64,000 nt of DNA from Thermosaccharophagus gerlachensis. Lineage in GTDB: Bacteria; Armatimonadota; Fervidibacteria; Fervidibacterales; Thermosaccharophagaceae. The translations under genes were made by a program, and so were the position numbers. Below the pieces are notes generated by a model. That model was not told the DNA's origin, did no database searches, and worked only from the letters and a program-made list of their open reading frames with translations. Positions 19,312 to 27,845 of the stretch are shown here, piece by piece (the first letter of the stretch is position 1; each line of letters opens with the position of its first letter). The stretch is from positions 1 through 64,000 of the forward strand of contig JBGOEV010000008.1 of assembly GCA_041538025.1 (NCBI GenBank), given 5' to 3'.

Positions 19312-19355
19312 CTTCCTTGAGGTGACTTCAGCGTTTAACTTGAAGTCACGGGAAG
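19312..19355. other. Extended imperfect hairpin in khpA-rimM spacer
   Basis: GTGACTTCA (19322-19330) pairs perfectly with TGAAGTCAC (19341-19349) across a ten-base loop. Flanking CTTCC (19312-19316) and GGAAG (19351-19355) extend it with a small internal loop. There is no T-run on either side, so an intrinsic terminator is unlikely. It lies 61 bases before the rimM start and may act on rimM translation or mRNA processing; that role is inference. Confidence 0.6.
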
Positions 19356-19415
19356 TAACCAAGGGAGTGTTCAAGAGCTGTTTGTAGATTGTGCGCTTTG
19401 GTGAGGGGAGTTTTC

Positions 19416-19970
19416 GTGAAAGGGGAGAGTGCGGGAGCGAAAAAGCGCATACCGATACTTCGTGACCCGCTTAAAGAGTGGACTAAGGTGATCGGTGAAA
19501 TTGTTTCCACACACGGGCTTGATGGGAGTGTCAAAGTATTCCCGCTGACCGAGCTAAAGGGCAGGTTTAAACCGGGGAATGAAGTGTGCCTTGTTAGCCC
19601 GACGGAAAGGAGGTTGCTCGTTAAGATAGAGCACTCCGAGAGCAGAGGAAAAGGAGTGATACTTAAGCTTGAGGGCGTGGACTCAATTGAAAAGGCTGAG
19701 AAGCTTATCGGATGGCAGATAACGATTCATCCAGATTCACTCCCACCACTTGAAGAAGGAGAATTTCTGGTCTCGGAGTTAATTGGCATGGTCATCGTCA
19801 CTACAGATGGTGAGGAGATTGGCGAGGTCGTTGATGTCATTTCATCACCAGCACATGACCTTTTTGTAACGAAGCGTGGTCTGATACCAGTAACAAAGCA
19901 GTTCGTCAAAGAAATAGATACGCAAGGCAAGCGCATTATCGTTGACTTACCTCCCGGTTTAATTGAGTGA
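19416..19970 (+). CDS. rimM: Ribosome maturation factor RimM
   Basis: Assists late 30S assembly around S19 and the 16S 3' domain. The N-terminal RimM domain begins VIGEIVSTHGLDGSVKVFPLTE. The C-terminal PRC-barrel region includes ELIGMVIVTTDGEEIGEVVDVISSPAHDLFVT and the end motif IPVTKQFVKEIDTQGKRIIVDLPPGL. I choose GTG 19416 because GAGGGGAG precedes it by about five bases; the frame opens at TTG 19389. The trmD gene that normally follows is absent and a tRNA-Val gene comes next. Confidence 0.95.
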   Translation: MKGESAGAKKRIPILRDPLKEWTKVIGEIVSTHGLDGSVKVFPLTELKGRFKPGNEVCLVSPTERRLLVKIEHSESRGKGVILKLEGVDSIEKAEKLIGWQITIHPDSLPPLEEGEFLVSELIGMVIVTTDGEEIGEVVDVISSPAHDLFVTKRGLIPVTKQFVKEIDTQGKRIIVDLPPGLIE

Positions 19971-20050
19971 TTCAGGTAGCTGGAGTCAGTCTTTACAGCT
20001 GCCAGTGTGCGCATCAAAATAAAAGGTGAAGATGCGGGGCGTCATCAAGT

Positions 20051-20122
20051 GGGCGGTTAGTTCAGAGGGAGAACGCCGTCTTGACAGGACGGAGGTCGCA
20101 GGTTCGATTCCTGCACCGCCCA
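20051..20122 (+). tRNA. tRNA-Val (anticodon GAC)
   Basis: A 72-base cloverleaf: acceptor GGGCGGT pairs with ACCGCCC, the D arm is GTTC-GAAC, and the anticodon stem CCGTC/GACGG holds loop TTGACAG with GAC at positions 34-36. The T arm is GCAGG-TTCGATT-CCTGC. The discriminator is A, and CCA is not encoded. It lies between rimM and thrS. Confidence 0.97.
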
Positions 20123-20207
20123 CTATTTTAGTTTTTGCAATCGGCTGCGATGTGGCACCACACGTTTTATCGCCACCAATCGTTATGCTTATTGGGGATG
20201 AGCCACA

Positions 20208-22145
20208 ATGCGTATACTTGTTCAAATCGGTGATGAGGAAATTGAAGTAGAATGCGAAGCTGGTATAACACCTCTGCAAATCTTAGAGAAATGTGAGGCA
20301 TGTTCTAAGCTGAAGGACAGTGTGTTGGTTGCTATCGTTGACGGAGTCCCATTTGACCTTAAGCGCCCTATAGAGAGTTGCTCAAGAATTCGCTTCGTCG
20401 GATTTGAGGATGAAGTTGGCAGGGATGTATATAGGCACACGACTGCGCACATAATGGCACACGCTGTTAAAAGGCTTTTCCCCGAGGCGAAGCTTGGCAT
20501 AGGACCACCAATTGAAAACGGCTTTTACTACGACTTTGATGTGGAGAAACCTTTTGAACCATACCACCTTGAGCTCATTGAGAAGGAGATGCAGAAACTG
20601 ATAGATGCTGATATACCGATTGAGCGAATTGAGATGAGCCGTTCTAAAGCACGTGAACTCTTCGCCACGCTCGGTGAGAAATACAAAGTCGAGCTAATTG
20701 ATGAGATGACCGAAGAAACAGTGACGGTTTACCGACAGGGTGAATTTGTTGACCTGTGCAAAGGACCTCATCTGCCAAGCACTGGGTATGTGAAAGTTTT
20801 CAAATTGCTTCACAGCGCCGGCGCATATTGGCGCGGTGATGAGCGCAACCCGATGCTTCAACGTATCTATGGAACATCGTTTCCTGCTGTTGAACAGTTA
20901 CAGGAGCACTTAAAGTCACTTGAGGAGGCACAGAGGAGAGACCACAGGCGCTTAGGTAGAGAACTTGAGTTGTTCTCAATTGAAGAAGAAATAGGACCTG
21001 GGTTAGTCCTGTGGCATCCCAATGGAGCTATATTGAGACAGTTGATTGAAGATCTGCTCAGGGTAGAACTTACGAAGCGAGGCTACAAATTCGTTTACAC
21101 ACCTCACATAGCAAAAGCCGAGCTTTGGAAAATAAGTGGACACCTGAGTTGGTATAAGGAGAACATGTTTTCAGGGATTGACGTTGAAGGTCAAGAATAC
21201 CTTGTGCGTCCAATGAACTGTCCCTTCCACATCCTCATTTACAAAGCTGCCACCAGAAGCTATAGGGATTTACCGATGCGCCTCGCTGAGATGGGAACTG
21301 TCTACCGATATGAGCGTTCAGGGACACTTCATGGGTTGATGAGGGTCAGGGGGTTAACACAAGATGACGCACACATATTTTGCACTCTGGAACAGGTTGG
21401 TGATGAAATAGAGGCGCTCATCAACCTTACATACCACCTTCTCAAGCAGTTTGGGTTTGAGGAGTTTGATGTTGTGCTCTCAGTGAGGGATAAAAGTCAT
21501 CCAGAGAAGTATGCGGGAAGAGATGAAGTATGGGAGTTAGCCGAAGCCGAGCTTGAAGGAGTGCTTAAGAAACTTGGCATCAAATACAAACGCCTTGAAG
21601 GTGAAGCCAACTTCTACGGTCCAAAGATTGATGTTTACCTGTTTGATGCTATCGGACGCAAATGGCAATGCACGACGATACAGCTTGATTTCAATTTGCC
21701 CGAGAGGTTTCAACTGACTTACATAGGGAGCGATGGCAAGGAACATCGCCCAGTCATGATACATAGAGCCATACTTGGATCAATGGAGCGTTTCATCGGC
21801 ATACTCATTGAACATTACGCTGGTGCCTTCCCGACGTGGCTTGCGCCAGTTCAGGTGAGCATTGTGCCAGTAGCTGATAGGCACCTTGAGTATGCAAGCA
21901 AGGTAGCAGAAGAGCTATCAAGGCTGAACATAAGGGTTGAAGTGATATCACGAAGTGAGACAGTGGCAGCTAAGATCAGGGATTGCGAGTTGCGAAAGGT
22001 GCCGTATATACTTGTTTGTGGTGATAGAGAAGTTAGTAGCAATTGCGTTTCGGTGCGCCAGAGAGGAAGGAAGGATTTAGGGAGCATGAGCATCGAGCAA
22101 TTCAAGGAGATGCTGTTAAACCAAATTGAATCAAAATGCGTTTGA
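20208..22145 (+). CDS. thrS: Threonyl-tRNA synthetase
   Basis: Full-length class II threonyl-tRNA synthetase of 645 residues. Domains in order: N-terminal TGS (1-60), the editing domain with HTTAHIMAHA and FVDLCKGPHLP that hydrolyses Ser-tRNA-Thr, the catalytic core with PMNCPFHILIYK (zinc-ligand Cys) and the MIHRAILGSMERFIGILIEHY motif 3, then the anticodon-binding domain PVADRHLEYASKVAEELS. The start is ATG 20208 (preceded by a weak GGGGATGAG). No T-box leader is visible in the short spacer after tRNA-Val. It is followed by the infC-rpmI-rplT block. Confidence 0.98.
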   Translation: MRILVQIGDEEIEVECEAGITPLQILEKCEACSKLKDSVLVAIVDGVPFDLKRPIESCSRIRFVGFEDEVGRDVYRHTTAHIMAHAVKRLFPEAKLGIGPPIENGFYYDFDVEKPFEPYHLELIEKEMQKLIDADIPIERIEMSRSKARELFATLGEKYKVELIDEMTEETVTVYRQGEFVDLCKGPHLPSTGYVKVFKLLHSAGAYWRGDERNPMLQRIYGTSFPAVEQLQEHLKSLEEAQRRDHRRLGRELELFSIEEEIGPGLVLWHPNGAILRQLIEDLLRVELTKRGYKFVYTPHIAKAELWKISGHLSWYKENMFSGIDVEGQEYLVRPMNCPFHILIYKAATRSYRDLPMRLAEMGTVYRYERSGTLHGLMRVRGLTQDDAHIFCTLEQVGDEIEALINLTYHLLKQFGFEEFDVVLSVRDKSHPEKYAGRDEVWELAEAELEGVLKKLGIKYKRLEGEANFYGPKIDVYLFDAIGRKWQCTTIQLDFNLPERFQLTYIGSDGKEHRPVMIHRAILGSMERFIGILIEHYAGAFPTWLAPVQVSIVPVADRHLEYASKVAEELSRLNIRVEVISRSETVAAKIRDCELRKVPYILVCGDREVSSNCVSVRQRGRKDLGSMSIEQFKEMLLNQIESKCV

Positions 22146-22254
22146 GATTTGAGAAAGGAGCTACACCAGCAAAGGGAAGCTATTGCCTTACTGATTGCGC
22201 CAAAATAATTTGAGTTAATGGGACTGCAAAAACGAATGAAGGAGGTGAAATGTT

Positions 22255-22809
22255 ATCAGGGGAGGGGGAAAAGAGCAACCTTTCTTCAGGCGCAATGAAC
22301 GCATCAGGGCGAGCGAAGTGAGAGTGATTGATGAGGATGGGAAACAACTTGGGATAATGCCAACTAAACAGGCGTTACAGATAGCTCGAGAGAAAGGACT
22401 TGATTTAATTGAAGTTGCGCCACACGCTTCTCCACCTGTGTGTAGAATAATAGACTACGGTAAATTCCTGTATCAGTTGCGTAAGCGTGAGAAGGAAGCT
22501 CGCAAGCACCAAAAGGGGTTGAAAGAAATAAGACTGCGCCCGCTTACAGATAAACATGACTTGGAATTCAAAGCACGCAACGCAGCAGAAGCACTTCAAG
22601 AGGGACATAAAGTGCGCATATGCATGATACTTCGTGGAAGGGAAATGGCGCATATGGAGATGGCTTACAACAAGTTAAATGAGCTGTTTGAAAAGCTCTC
22701 GCATGTAGCACAGGTGGAAGCGGAACCAAAATTACAAGGGAGTCAAATTATAGCTACTCTTACACCGAGGCGAGATGCCCTTAAAGTCCGACAGGACAAA
22801 CAAAGTTAG
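22255..22809 (+). CDS. infC: Translation initiation factor IF-3 with AUC start codon
   Basis: Binds the 30S subunit and proofreads the start codon and initiator tRNA. The frame from GTG 22318 lacks the family's usual first segment. Reading upstream in the same frame restores RRNERIRASEVRVIDEDGKQLG, and the first codon seven bases after AAGGAGGTG is ATC at 22255, just after an in-frame TGA at 22246. This gives 184 residues, the normal length. A nearby ATG at 22250 is out of frame. Non-canonical AUU/AUC starts are an established infC feature that allow IF-3 to repress its own synthesis. The linker helix and the C-domain motif LRGREMAHMEMAYNKL are intact. Confidence 0.93.
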   Translation: MRGGGKEQPFFRRNERIRASEVRVIDEDGKQLGIMPTKQALQIAREKGLDLIEVAPHASPPVCRIIDYGKFLYQLRKREKEARKHQKGLKEIRLRPLTDKHDLEFKARNAAEALQEGHKVRICMILRGREMAHMEMAYNKLNELFEKLSHVAQVEAEPKLQGSQIIATLTPRRDALKVRQDKQS

Positions 22810-22859
22810 GTAGTGGAAACAAGACAAAAACAAGTTTCTGCTAAATGGAGGCGAGGAAA

Positions 22860-23054
22860 GTGCCGGGGACAAAATCAAAGCGCACAGCGAAGAAGCGTTT
22901 TAAGTTGACTGCTACAGGTAAGGTTATACATGTGCGGATGGGAGGAGGACATTACATGCGCCGTAAATGTAAGCGCAGAAAAAGATTGTTGAAGAGAGAG
23001 ACCGAAGTATACAGCGGGCAAGCGAAGGCTATAAAAGAATTGCTTTCGCCATAA
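22860..23054 (+). CDS. rpmI: Ribosomal protein L35
   Basis: A small basic large-subunit protein of about 64 residues: PGTKSKRTAKKRFKLTATGK then RRKCKRRKRLL. GTG 22860 is preferred because L35 normally starts M-P-K-x-K and GGAGGC lies seven bases upstream; ATG 22845 would add five residues that overlap the ribosome site. It sits between infC and rplT, the conserved order, and may be translationally controlled with them. Confidence 0.94.
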   Translation: MPGTKSKRTAKKRFKLTATGKVIHVRMGGGHYMRRKCKRRKRLLKRETEVYSGQAKAIKELLSP

Positions 23055-23082
23055 CCATGTCTTTCTGGGGGTGTAAATCAGC

Positions 23083-23442
23083 ATGCGAGTCAAAGGTGGA
23101 ATAGTCACAAGGCGAAGACACAAAAAGATACTCAAGCTTGCCAAAGGGTATTGGGGAGCAAAGAGTAGGTGTTTTAGAAGAGCAAACGAGGCAGTGATTA
23201 GGGCACTCGCAAACGCATACAGAGATAGGAAATTGAAAAAGCGCATGTTTAGGAGATGGTGGATAGCTCGGATAAACGCTGCTGTGCGCTTGCATGGTCT
23301 TTCGTATAGCAAATTCATTCATGGATTGAAGCTTGCGGGCATAGGGCTGAACAGAAAGATGCTTGCTGAAATGGCTGTCAATGACCCGCATGGCTTTTCT
23401 GAGGTCATCAGCAAGGTGAAAGCTGCCCTTGCATCAGGATAG
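23083..23442 (+). CDS. rplT: Ribosomal protein L20
   Basis: A large-subunit protein required early in 50S assembly and, in several bacteria, repressor of the infC-rpmI-rplT operon. The 119-residue sequence is typical: MRVKGGIVTRRRHKKILKLAKGYWGAKSR, FRRANEAVIRALANAYRDRK, RMFRRWWIARINAAVR. It starts at ATG 23083 behind GGGGGTG. I could not identify the L20-binding pseudoknot in the infC leader by eye. Confidence 0.97.
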   Translation: MRVKGGIVTRRRHKKILKLAKGYWGAKSRCFRRANEAVIRALANAYRDRKLKKRMFRRWWIARINAAVRLHGLSYSKFIHGLKLAGIGLNRKMLAEMAVNDPHGFSEVISKVKAALASG

Positions 23443-23468
23443 CGATTAATTGCTTCCATCTTATCCAC

Positions 23469-24314
23469 ATGAAGCAGCTTCAATGCATCTCAAGCCCTGA
23501 GAACGAAAGGTATAAGCTCGCAAAGGCACTCACTAAAGGGCATGGAAGGAAAAAGTATGGCTTGTTCATCGTTGAAACACCAGTGCTTGTCCTTGATGTC
23601 TTGAAGGGTGGATGGCATATTGAGTGGGTTGCGCTAACACCACATTTCGCTGAGACTGCTAAAGGAATGGAAATCATTGAGCTGGCAAAGGGGAAGGCAA
23701 TAGATATAACGCTGATGAAGGAAAAACTTATGGACGAGATATCAACTGTTGAATCTGGGGGCAGTGTAATAGCCATCGTTAAGCAACGCCATCAAAACCT
23801 CTCGGACATCCAACTTAAACAGAAAGACTGTGTCTTCATCCTCGAAGATGTTCAAGATCCAACTAACGTGGGCGCAATCGCGAGAATAGCTGATGCTATA
23901 GGAGCTGCAGGCATTATAGCCACAGTGGGCACAGCAGATAGATACAACCCCAAGGTCCTGCGTTCAAGTGCAGGAAGTGCTTTACATATCACCTTTGTGA
24001 AAGTCGCGAATACAGGCGAATTACATGGATGGCTTAAGGAGAACGAGTTTAAAGTTATCGCTACAGATCCACACTATGGAGAATGTTGCTACAAGTATCA
24101 CTTCGGTGAGAGAGTGGCTTTTCTCTTTGGCAACGAAGCGAGAGGGTTAAGTGAAAGCATGCGTTCCATCGCTGATCTAACACTGACTATACCGATGCAT
24201 GGGAGAGCAGAATCATTAAATGTCTCGCACGCATGTGCCATACTTGCGTATGAACTCTTAAGGCAATGGTATTACGCTGATGAAATGGCAAAACAACATA
24301 AGGGAGGGGAGTGA
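23469..24314 (+). CDS. SpoU/TrmH-family RNA 2'-O-ribose methyltransferase (RlmB-like)
   Basis: A SPOUT methyltransferase of 281 residues that would transfer methyl from S-adenosylmethionine to a ribose 2'-OH. An N-terminal substrate-binding region (FIVETPVLVLDVL) is followed by motif 1 LEDVQDPTNVGAIARIADAIGA, motif 2 ALFGNEARGL-like (FLFGNEARGLSE) and motif 3 IPMHGRAESLNVSHACAI. The RNA target (23S rRNA or tRNA) is not determined. It ends with a GTGA overlap to pheS, suggesting coupled translation. Confidence 0.93.
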   Translation: MKQLQCISSPENERYKLAKALTKGHGRKKYGLFIVETPVLVLDVLKGGWHIEWVALTPHFAETAKGMEIIELAKGKAIDITLMKEKLMDEISTVESGGSVIAIVKQRHQNLSDIQLKQKDCVFILEDVQDPTNVGAIARIADAIGAAGIIATVGTADRYNPKVLRSSAGSALHITFVKVANTGELHGWLKENEFKVIATDPHYGECCYKYHFGERVAFLFGNEARGLSESMRSIADLTLTIPMHGRAESLNVSHACAILAYELLRQWYYADEMAKQHKGGE

Positions 24315-25363
24315 CCAACCAAATGGTGGAGAGTGATGAACTGTTAAGGACATTGGAAGAAATTGAGTCAGAGGCACTTAGGCTTATAAGAGAGGCAAAC
24401 AGCGTTGAGGAAATTGAGGCTGTTCGCCTTCGCTACTTGACAAAGAGAAGCAAACTACAACAGGTGCTGCGTAGCATAGGGAAACTACCAGTTGAGATGC
24501 GCCCGAAGGTTGGTGAGCTTGCGAATCGTGTTAGAGAAGTGATCCAGTCAGCGTTTGAAGAAAAACGAATGGAACTTGAAGCTGTTGAGCGTGATAAAAG
24601 ACTTGCAAGCGAAAAGATTGATATTACGATGCCAGGGAGGATATGGCGAGTAGGTGGTCTTCATCCAATAACGCAAACAATAAATGAGATATGTGGCATC
24701 TTCACGGACTTAGGGTTTGAAGTTGTTGACGGTCCCGAGATTGAGACGGAATGGCATAACTTTATAGCTTTAAACATGCCTCAAGACCACCCAGCAAGGG
24801 ATGACCACGATAGCTTCTACATAACTGATAAGATACTACTGCGCACTGAGACCTCGGCAGTGCAAATAAGAGTTATGGAATCACGCCAACCACCGATAAG
24901 GATTGTCTCTCCCGGAAGGGTATACCGAAGGGATGAAGTTGATAGGACACACTCACATACATTCCATCAGGTTGAAGGATTGCTTGTTGATGAAGATGTG
25001 ACATTTGCAGACCTCAAGGGAACCCTTGTAGTCTTTGCGAAACGCTTTTTTGGGGAGGATGTAAAAGTGCGTTTCAGACCCCATTACTTCCCCTTCACTG
25101 AACCGAGTGCAGAAGTTGATGTAAGCTGTCCTATATGCGATGCTCATGGTTGCCCCGTTTGCAAGCAGAGGGGATGGGTTGAAGTGCTCGGTTGTGGTAT
25201 GGTTCACCCAAATGTGCTTCGCAATGTCGGATATGATACTGAGAGGTGGCAAGGATACGCATTCGGGATGGGTGTTGAAAGGCTCGCGATGCTTCGCCAC
25301 AAAATAGATGACATAAGGCTCTTCTACGAAAACGACATACGTTTCCTGCGCCAGTTCATATAA
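24311..25363 (+). CDS. pheS: Phenylalanyl-tRNA synthetase alpha subunit
   Basis: The catalytic alpha chain of the (alpha-beta)2 PheRS. An N-terminal coiled coil (about 1-95) is followed by the class II core: GGLHPITQTINEICGIFTDLGFEVVDGPEIETEWHNF, TETSAVQIRVMESRQPPIRIVSPGRVYRRDEVDRTHSHTFHQVEG, and FRPHYFPFTEPSAEVDV with a CPICDAHGCPVCK insertion typical of many bacteria. The start is GTG 24311, overlapping the previous stop, or ATG 24323. The partner gene pheT is not downstream, unlike most genomes, so the beta chain must be encoded elsewhere. Confidence 0.96.
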   Translation: MTNQMVESDELLRTLEEIESEALRLIREANSVEEIEAVRLRYLTKRSKLQQVLRSIGKLPVEMRPKVGELANRVREVIQSAFEEKRMELEAVERDKRLASEKIDITMPGRIWRVGGLHPITQTINEICGIFTDLGFEVVDGPEIETEWHNFIALNMPQDHPARDDHDSFYITDKILLRTETSAVQIRVMESRQPPIRIVSPGRVYRRDEVDRTHSHTFHQVEGLLVDEDVTFADLKGTLVVFAKRFFGEDVKVRFRPHYFPFTEPSAEVDVSCPICDAHGCPVCKQRGWVEVLGCGMVHPNVLRNVGYDTERWQGYAFGMGVERLAMLRHKIDDIRLFYENDIRFLRQFI

Positions 25364-25393
25364 GAAACATCAACTATGCGGGGAGAAAAACAG

Positions 25394-26608
25394 ATGCTGC
25401 TTGAAGATGTGATGAAGCTTGATGAGGAGTTTGTGATCCATACTTATTCGCGTTCACCGGTTGCGTTTGTTAAGGGGGAAGGCGCCTACCTATGGGACAC
25501 GGATGGTAGAAAGTATCTTGACTTCCTTTCAGGGATAGGCGTGACAGGTGCAGGACACTGCCACCCAAAAATCGTCTCGGCGATAAAAGAGCAAGCTGAG
25601 AGATTGATACACACTTCAAACCTCTTTTACATCATTCCTCAAGCTAAACTTGCAAAACGCTTATCAGAGCTAAGCAATGGATACAAATGCTTCTTCTGCA
25701 ACAGTGGTGCGGAGGCGAATGAGGCTGCAATAAAGCTTGCGCGAAGATATATGAAGCTGAAAGGGAACTCAAGACGCTATGAAATCATAACGACTCTTGG
25801 CTCATTTCATGGGCGCACATATGCTGCCATGACAGCAACTGGTCAAGAAAAATATCGTAATGGCTTTGAGCCTCTTGTTGATGGCTTCGTGTATGTGCCG
25901 TTCAATGACATTGAAGCCATAAAGGGAGCTATAAGCGAAAGGACATGCGCTATAATGCTTGAACCAATCCAGGGTGAAAGCGGTGTTAACATACCAGACG
26001 ATGATTACTTGCCGGGCGTCGCAGAGCTATGCAATGAGCATGGTATCTTGCTAATACTTGATGAAGTGCAAACTGGACTTGGGCGAACTGGTAAACTCTT
26101 CGCACATGAACACTATGGCGTTAAGCCAAGTATATTCACCATCGCAAAATCCATAGCTGGTGGAATCCCGATGGGTGTTATGTTAGCGAAGCCCGAGGTA
26201 GCTGAAGGCTTTGAACCCGGATCTCATGGAAGCACTTTTGGGGGAAACTTTATCGCGTGTGCAGCTGCCCTCGCTTTCTTAGATGTCTTGGACGAGGAGC
26301 AACTCGTTGAAAATGCAGCTATGATGGGTAACGAATTGCTCAAACGATTGAAGGAACTTGCAGAGCGAAGCAAAATTGTGAAGGAAGTGCGTGGGAAGGG
26401 CTTAATGCTCGCAATTGAGTTCAAAGATGGTGTGGCAAAAGAAGTGCAACACATTTTGCTTGAGCGTGGCTTGATAGTAAACGCAATAGGCGAATACATA
26501 ATACGGCTTCTCCCACCGCTTATCATTACGCTTGATGAAGTTGAATTTGCGGTTAGCCTAATTGAACAGGTCATAAGCGAAGTTGAGAGTGTAAAGGGGC
26601 AGGGTTAA
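25394..26608 (+). CDS. argD: Acetylornithine aminotransferase family protein
   Basis: A PLP-dependent class III aminotransferase, most likely N-acetylornithine/N-succinyl-DAP transaminase of arginine and lysine synthesis. Landmarks are NSGAEANEAAIKLARRYMK, SFHGRTYAAMTATGQEKY, LEPIQGESGVN, LILDEVQTGLGRTGKLFAHEHYG and the PLP-lysine segment IAKSIAGGIPMG. ATG 25394 follows GGGGAG at eight bases and is preferred over ATG 25376, which has no ribosome site. Substrate specificity among acetylornithine, ornithine and GABA transaminases cannot be fixed by eye, and no other arg genes are adjacent. Confidence 0.9.
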   Translation: MLLEDVMKLDEEFVIHTYSRSPVAFVKGEGAYLWDTDGRKYLDFLSGIGVTGAGHCHPKIVSAIKEQAERLIHTSNLFYIIPQAKLAKRLSELSNGYKCFFCNSGAEANEAAIKLARRYMKLKGNSRRYEIITTLGSFHGRTYAAMTATGQEKYRNGFEPLVDGFVYVPFNDIEAIKGAISERTCAIMLEPIQGESGVNIPDDDYLPGVAELCNEHGILLILDEVQTGLGRTGKLFAHEHYGVKPSIFTIAKSIAGGIPMGVMLAKPEVAEGFEPGSHGSTFGGNFIACAAALAFLDVLDEEQLVENAAMMGNELLKRLKELAERSKIVKEVRGKGLMLAIEFKDGVAKEVQHILLERGLIVNAIGEYIIRLLPPLIITLDEVEFAVSLIEQVISEVESVKGQG

Positions 26609-26618
26609 GGAAGGGGTA

Positions 26619-26648
26619 TTGACAACATCACATCAATGTCGCTATCAT
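26619..26648 (+). promoter_or_regulatory. Candidate sigma-70-type promoter before the barrel gene
   Basis: TTGACA at 26619-26624 matches the -35 consensus exactly. TATCAT at 26643-26648 is a fair -10, with an 18-base spacer. The next gene start is 26829, leaving a leader of roughly 175 bases. That leader holds an AAAGGAGGTG at 26686-26695 followed by a possible 21-codon frame (ATG 26696) that is spaced too tightly to trust. Confidence 0.5.
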
Positions 26649-26828
26649 TTTGTGAGAAGGTGGTTGTTAGATCACCAATCATGCGAAAGGAGGTGATGAA
26701 TAGAGGGATTGAGTTGTGGCATGGTGGGTGTGGTAAACAACGGAGAACACACCTACCATAATACTACCTTTCATTCAACCTTCAACAAGCACTGTAGCAA
26801 AACACAAACGCTAAGGAGGGGGTAAAAG

Positions 26829-27326
26829 ATGCGGAAGATGGCATGGGTGATGGTGGCGTTGGTCGCTGTGGCATTAGCAACGAGCAAAGCACCTGCACAG
26901 GAAGAGAGGGCGTATCCATTTGAGGGCAAGTTCACACTGACTGCTGATGTCGGACGCTGGTTCACCGAAGGCGAAGATGTATGGGGATACAGTGTTACGC
27001 TTGGCTACTTCGTTTCACCCAACATTGACATCGCTGTAGCTTTTTCTGACCCTGAAGGCAGTGGAGCGATGTGGAGCGCTAAGCTACGATACTGGTTCGT
27101 AAGCGGTGCTGAGCGTCCTAACCCAACATTCTACATTGGTGGCGAAGTTGGCAGGACAACAGGATTTGATCCTGAGAATGTGACAGTGTGGGGTGCGCAT
27201 GTGGGTGTTGATTGGCTCATAACAGGAAGGGTGAGCCTGTATGGTGAGGTTGCATGGCGCCACTTCGGTGGGGATGTGGATGAAGATGCGTGGATTGTGA
27301 GTGTTGGCTTACGCACATCATTCTAA
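26829..27326 (+). CDS. Small outer-membrane beta-barrel-like protein
   Basis: A protein of 165 residues with a clear signal peptide (MRKMAWVMVALVAVALATSKAPAQ; cleavage after AQ). The mature part consists of alternating amphipathic strands with many aromatic residues and glycines (KFTLTADVGRW, YSVTLGYFVSPNIDIAVAFS, AKLRYWFVSG, FYIGGEVGRT, WGAHVGVDWL, VSLYGEVAWRHFG, IVSVGLRTSF). It ends in Phe, the classical outer-membrane insertion signal. About eight strands fit an OmpW/OmpX-sized barrel. It implies a diderm cell envelope. The ribosome site AAGGAGGGGG is strong, and a terminator hairpin follows. Confidence 0.82.
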   Translation: MRKMAWVMVALVAVALATSKAPAQEERAYPFEGKFTLTADVGRWFTEGEDVWGYSVTLGYFVSPNIDIAVAFSDPEGSGAMWSAKLRYWFVSGAERPNPTFYIGGEVGRTTGFDPENVTVWGAHVGVDWLITGRVSLYGEVAWRHFGGDVDEDAWIVSVGLRTSF

Positions 27327-27346
27327 TGCCACAGCGATAAAATTAA

Positions 27347-27387
27347 GGGGCAGGCATTAACCTATCATGCCTGCCCCTGTTCTTTTT
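27347..27387. terminator. Intrinsic terminator, probably bidirectional
   Basis: An eleven-base perfect stem, GGGGCAGGCAT (27347-27357) with ATGCCTGCCCC (27367-27377), encloses a nine-base loop and is followed by a T-rich tail TGTTCTTTTT. On the other strand the exit is also T-rich, so it can end both the barrel gene and the convergent ACT-domain gene. Confidence 0.9.
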
Positions 27388-27416
27388 AACCTCTCATGCT
27401 CCTCCAAAGGGGGTGC

Positions 27417-27845
27417 TTATTTCGTCACCCGCCTTAGAACCCTGCATGCTTTTTTGGCATCTTGCGGGCTTTCAAATGAAAAGACAACCCTAAACTTCTT
27501 CCCGATGACGAGTGCACTTACGCCGTGAATGTTTATGCCTGCATCAGCGAGTGCCCTCGAAAGCTTCTGACCCATCCCGGGTTTGTCATCGCCTTCAACG
27601 AGCACAAATGGTGATTCACTCACTTGCTTGAAACCAGCTTTGCTTGCTGCGTTTATAGCCTTGCGCCCAGTTATTGGATAAACGAATATGCTTGCCTTAC
27701 CTGGTTCAGCCTCATGTGCATACGCTTCGACATACTCCAAGTTAACTCCTGCCTCAGCGAGTGGTGCAAGAGCATCAGCCAATGCTCCGGGGCGATCTTC
27801 GGTCTCAAGTTTCCAAGGCTTGATTTGCATCACTCGTATTGCCAT
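27417..27845 (-). CDS. Tandem ACT-domain protein
   Basis: A 142-residue cytosolic protein made of two ACT ligand-binding domains (about 8-70 and 75-140): WKLETEDRPGALADALAPLAEAGVNLEYVEAYA and VLVEGDDKPGMGQKLSRALADAGINIHGVSALVIG. ACT domains usually bind amino acids and regulate enzymes or transporters, and no catalytic domain is attached. The start is ATG 27845, behind AGGAGGTGAT; the frame opens further upstream without support. The ligand and partner are unknown. Confidence 0.88.
   Translation of the reverse strand: MAIRVMQIKPWKLETEDRPGALADALAPLAEAGVNLEYVEAYAHEAEPGKASIFVYPITGRKAINAASKAGFKQVSESPFVLVEGDDKPGMGQKLSRALADAGINIHGVSALVIGKKFRVVFSFESPQDAKKACRVLRRVTK

Noticed and set aside
20123..20207. 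T-box riboswitch ahead of thrS (and similarly glyQ, pheS)
   Set aside because: The leaders are too short and no T-box core such as a GGGTGG-type antiterminator motif was found.
26696..26761. Small 21-codon leader frame (ATG 26696) behind AAAGGAGGTG
   Set aside because: The ribosome site is only two bases from the ATG, and the peptide has no coding features. It may be chance within a long leader.
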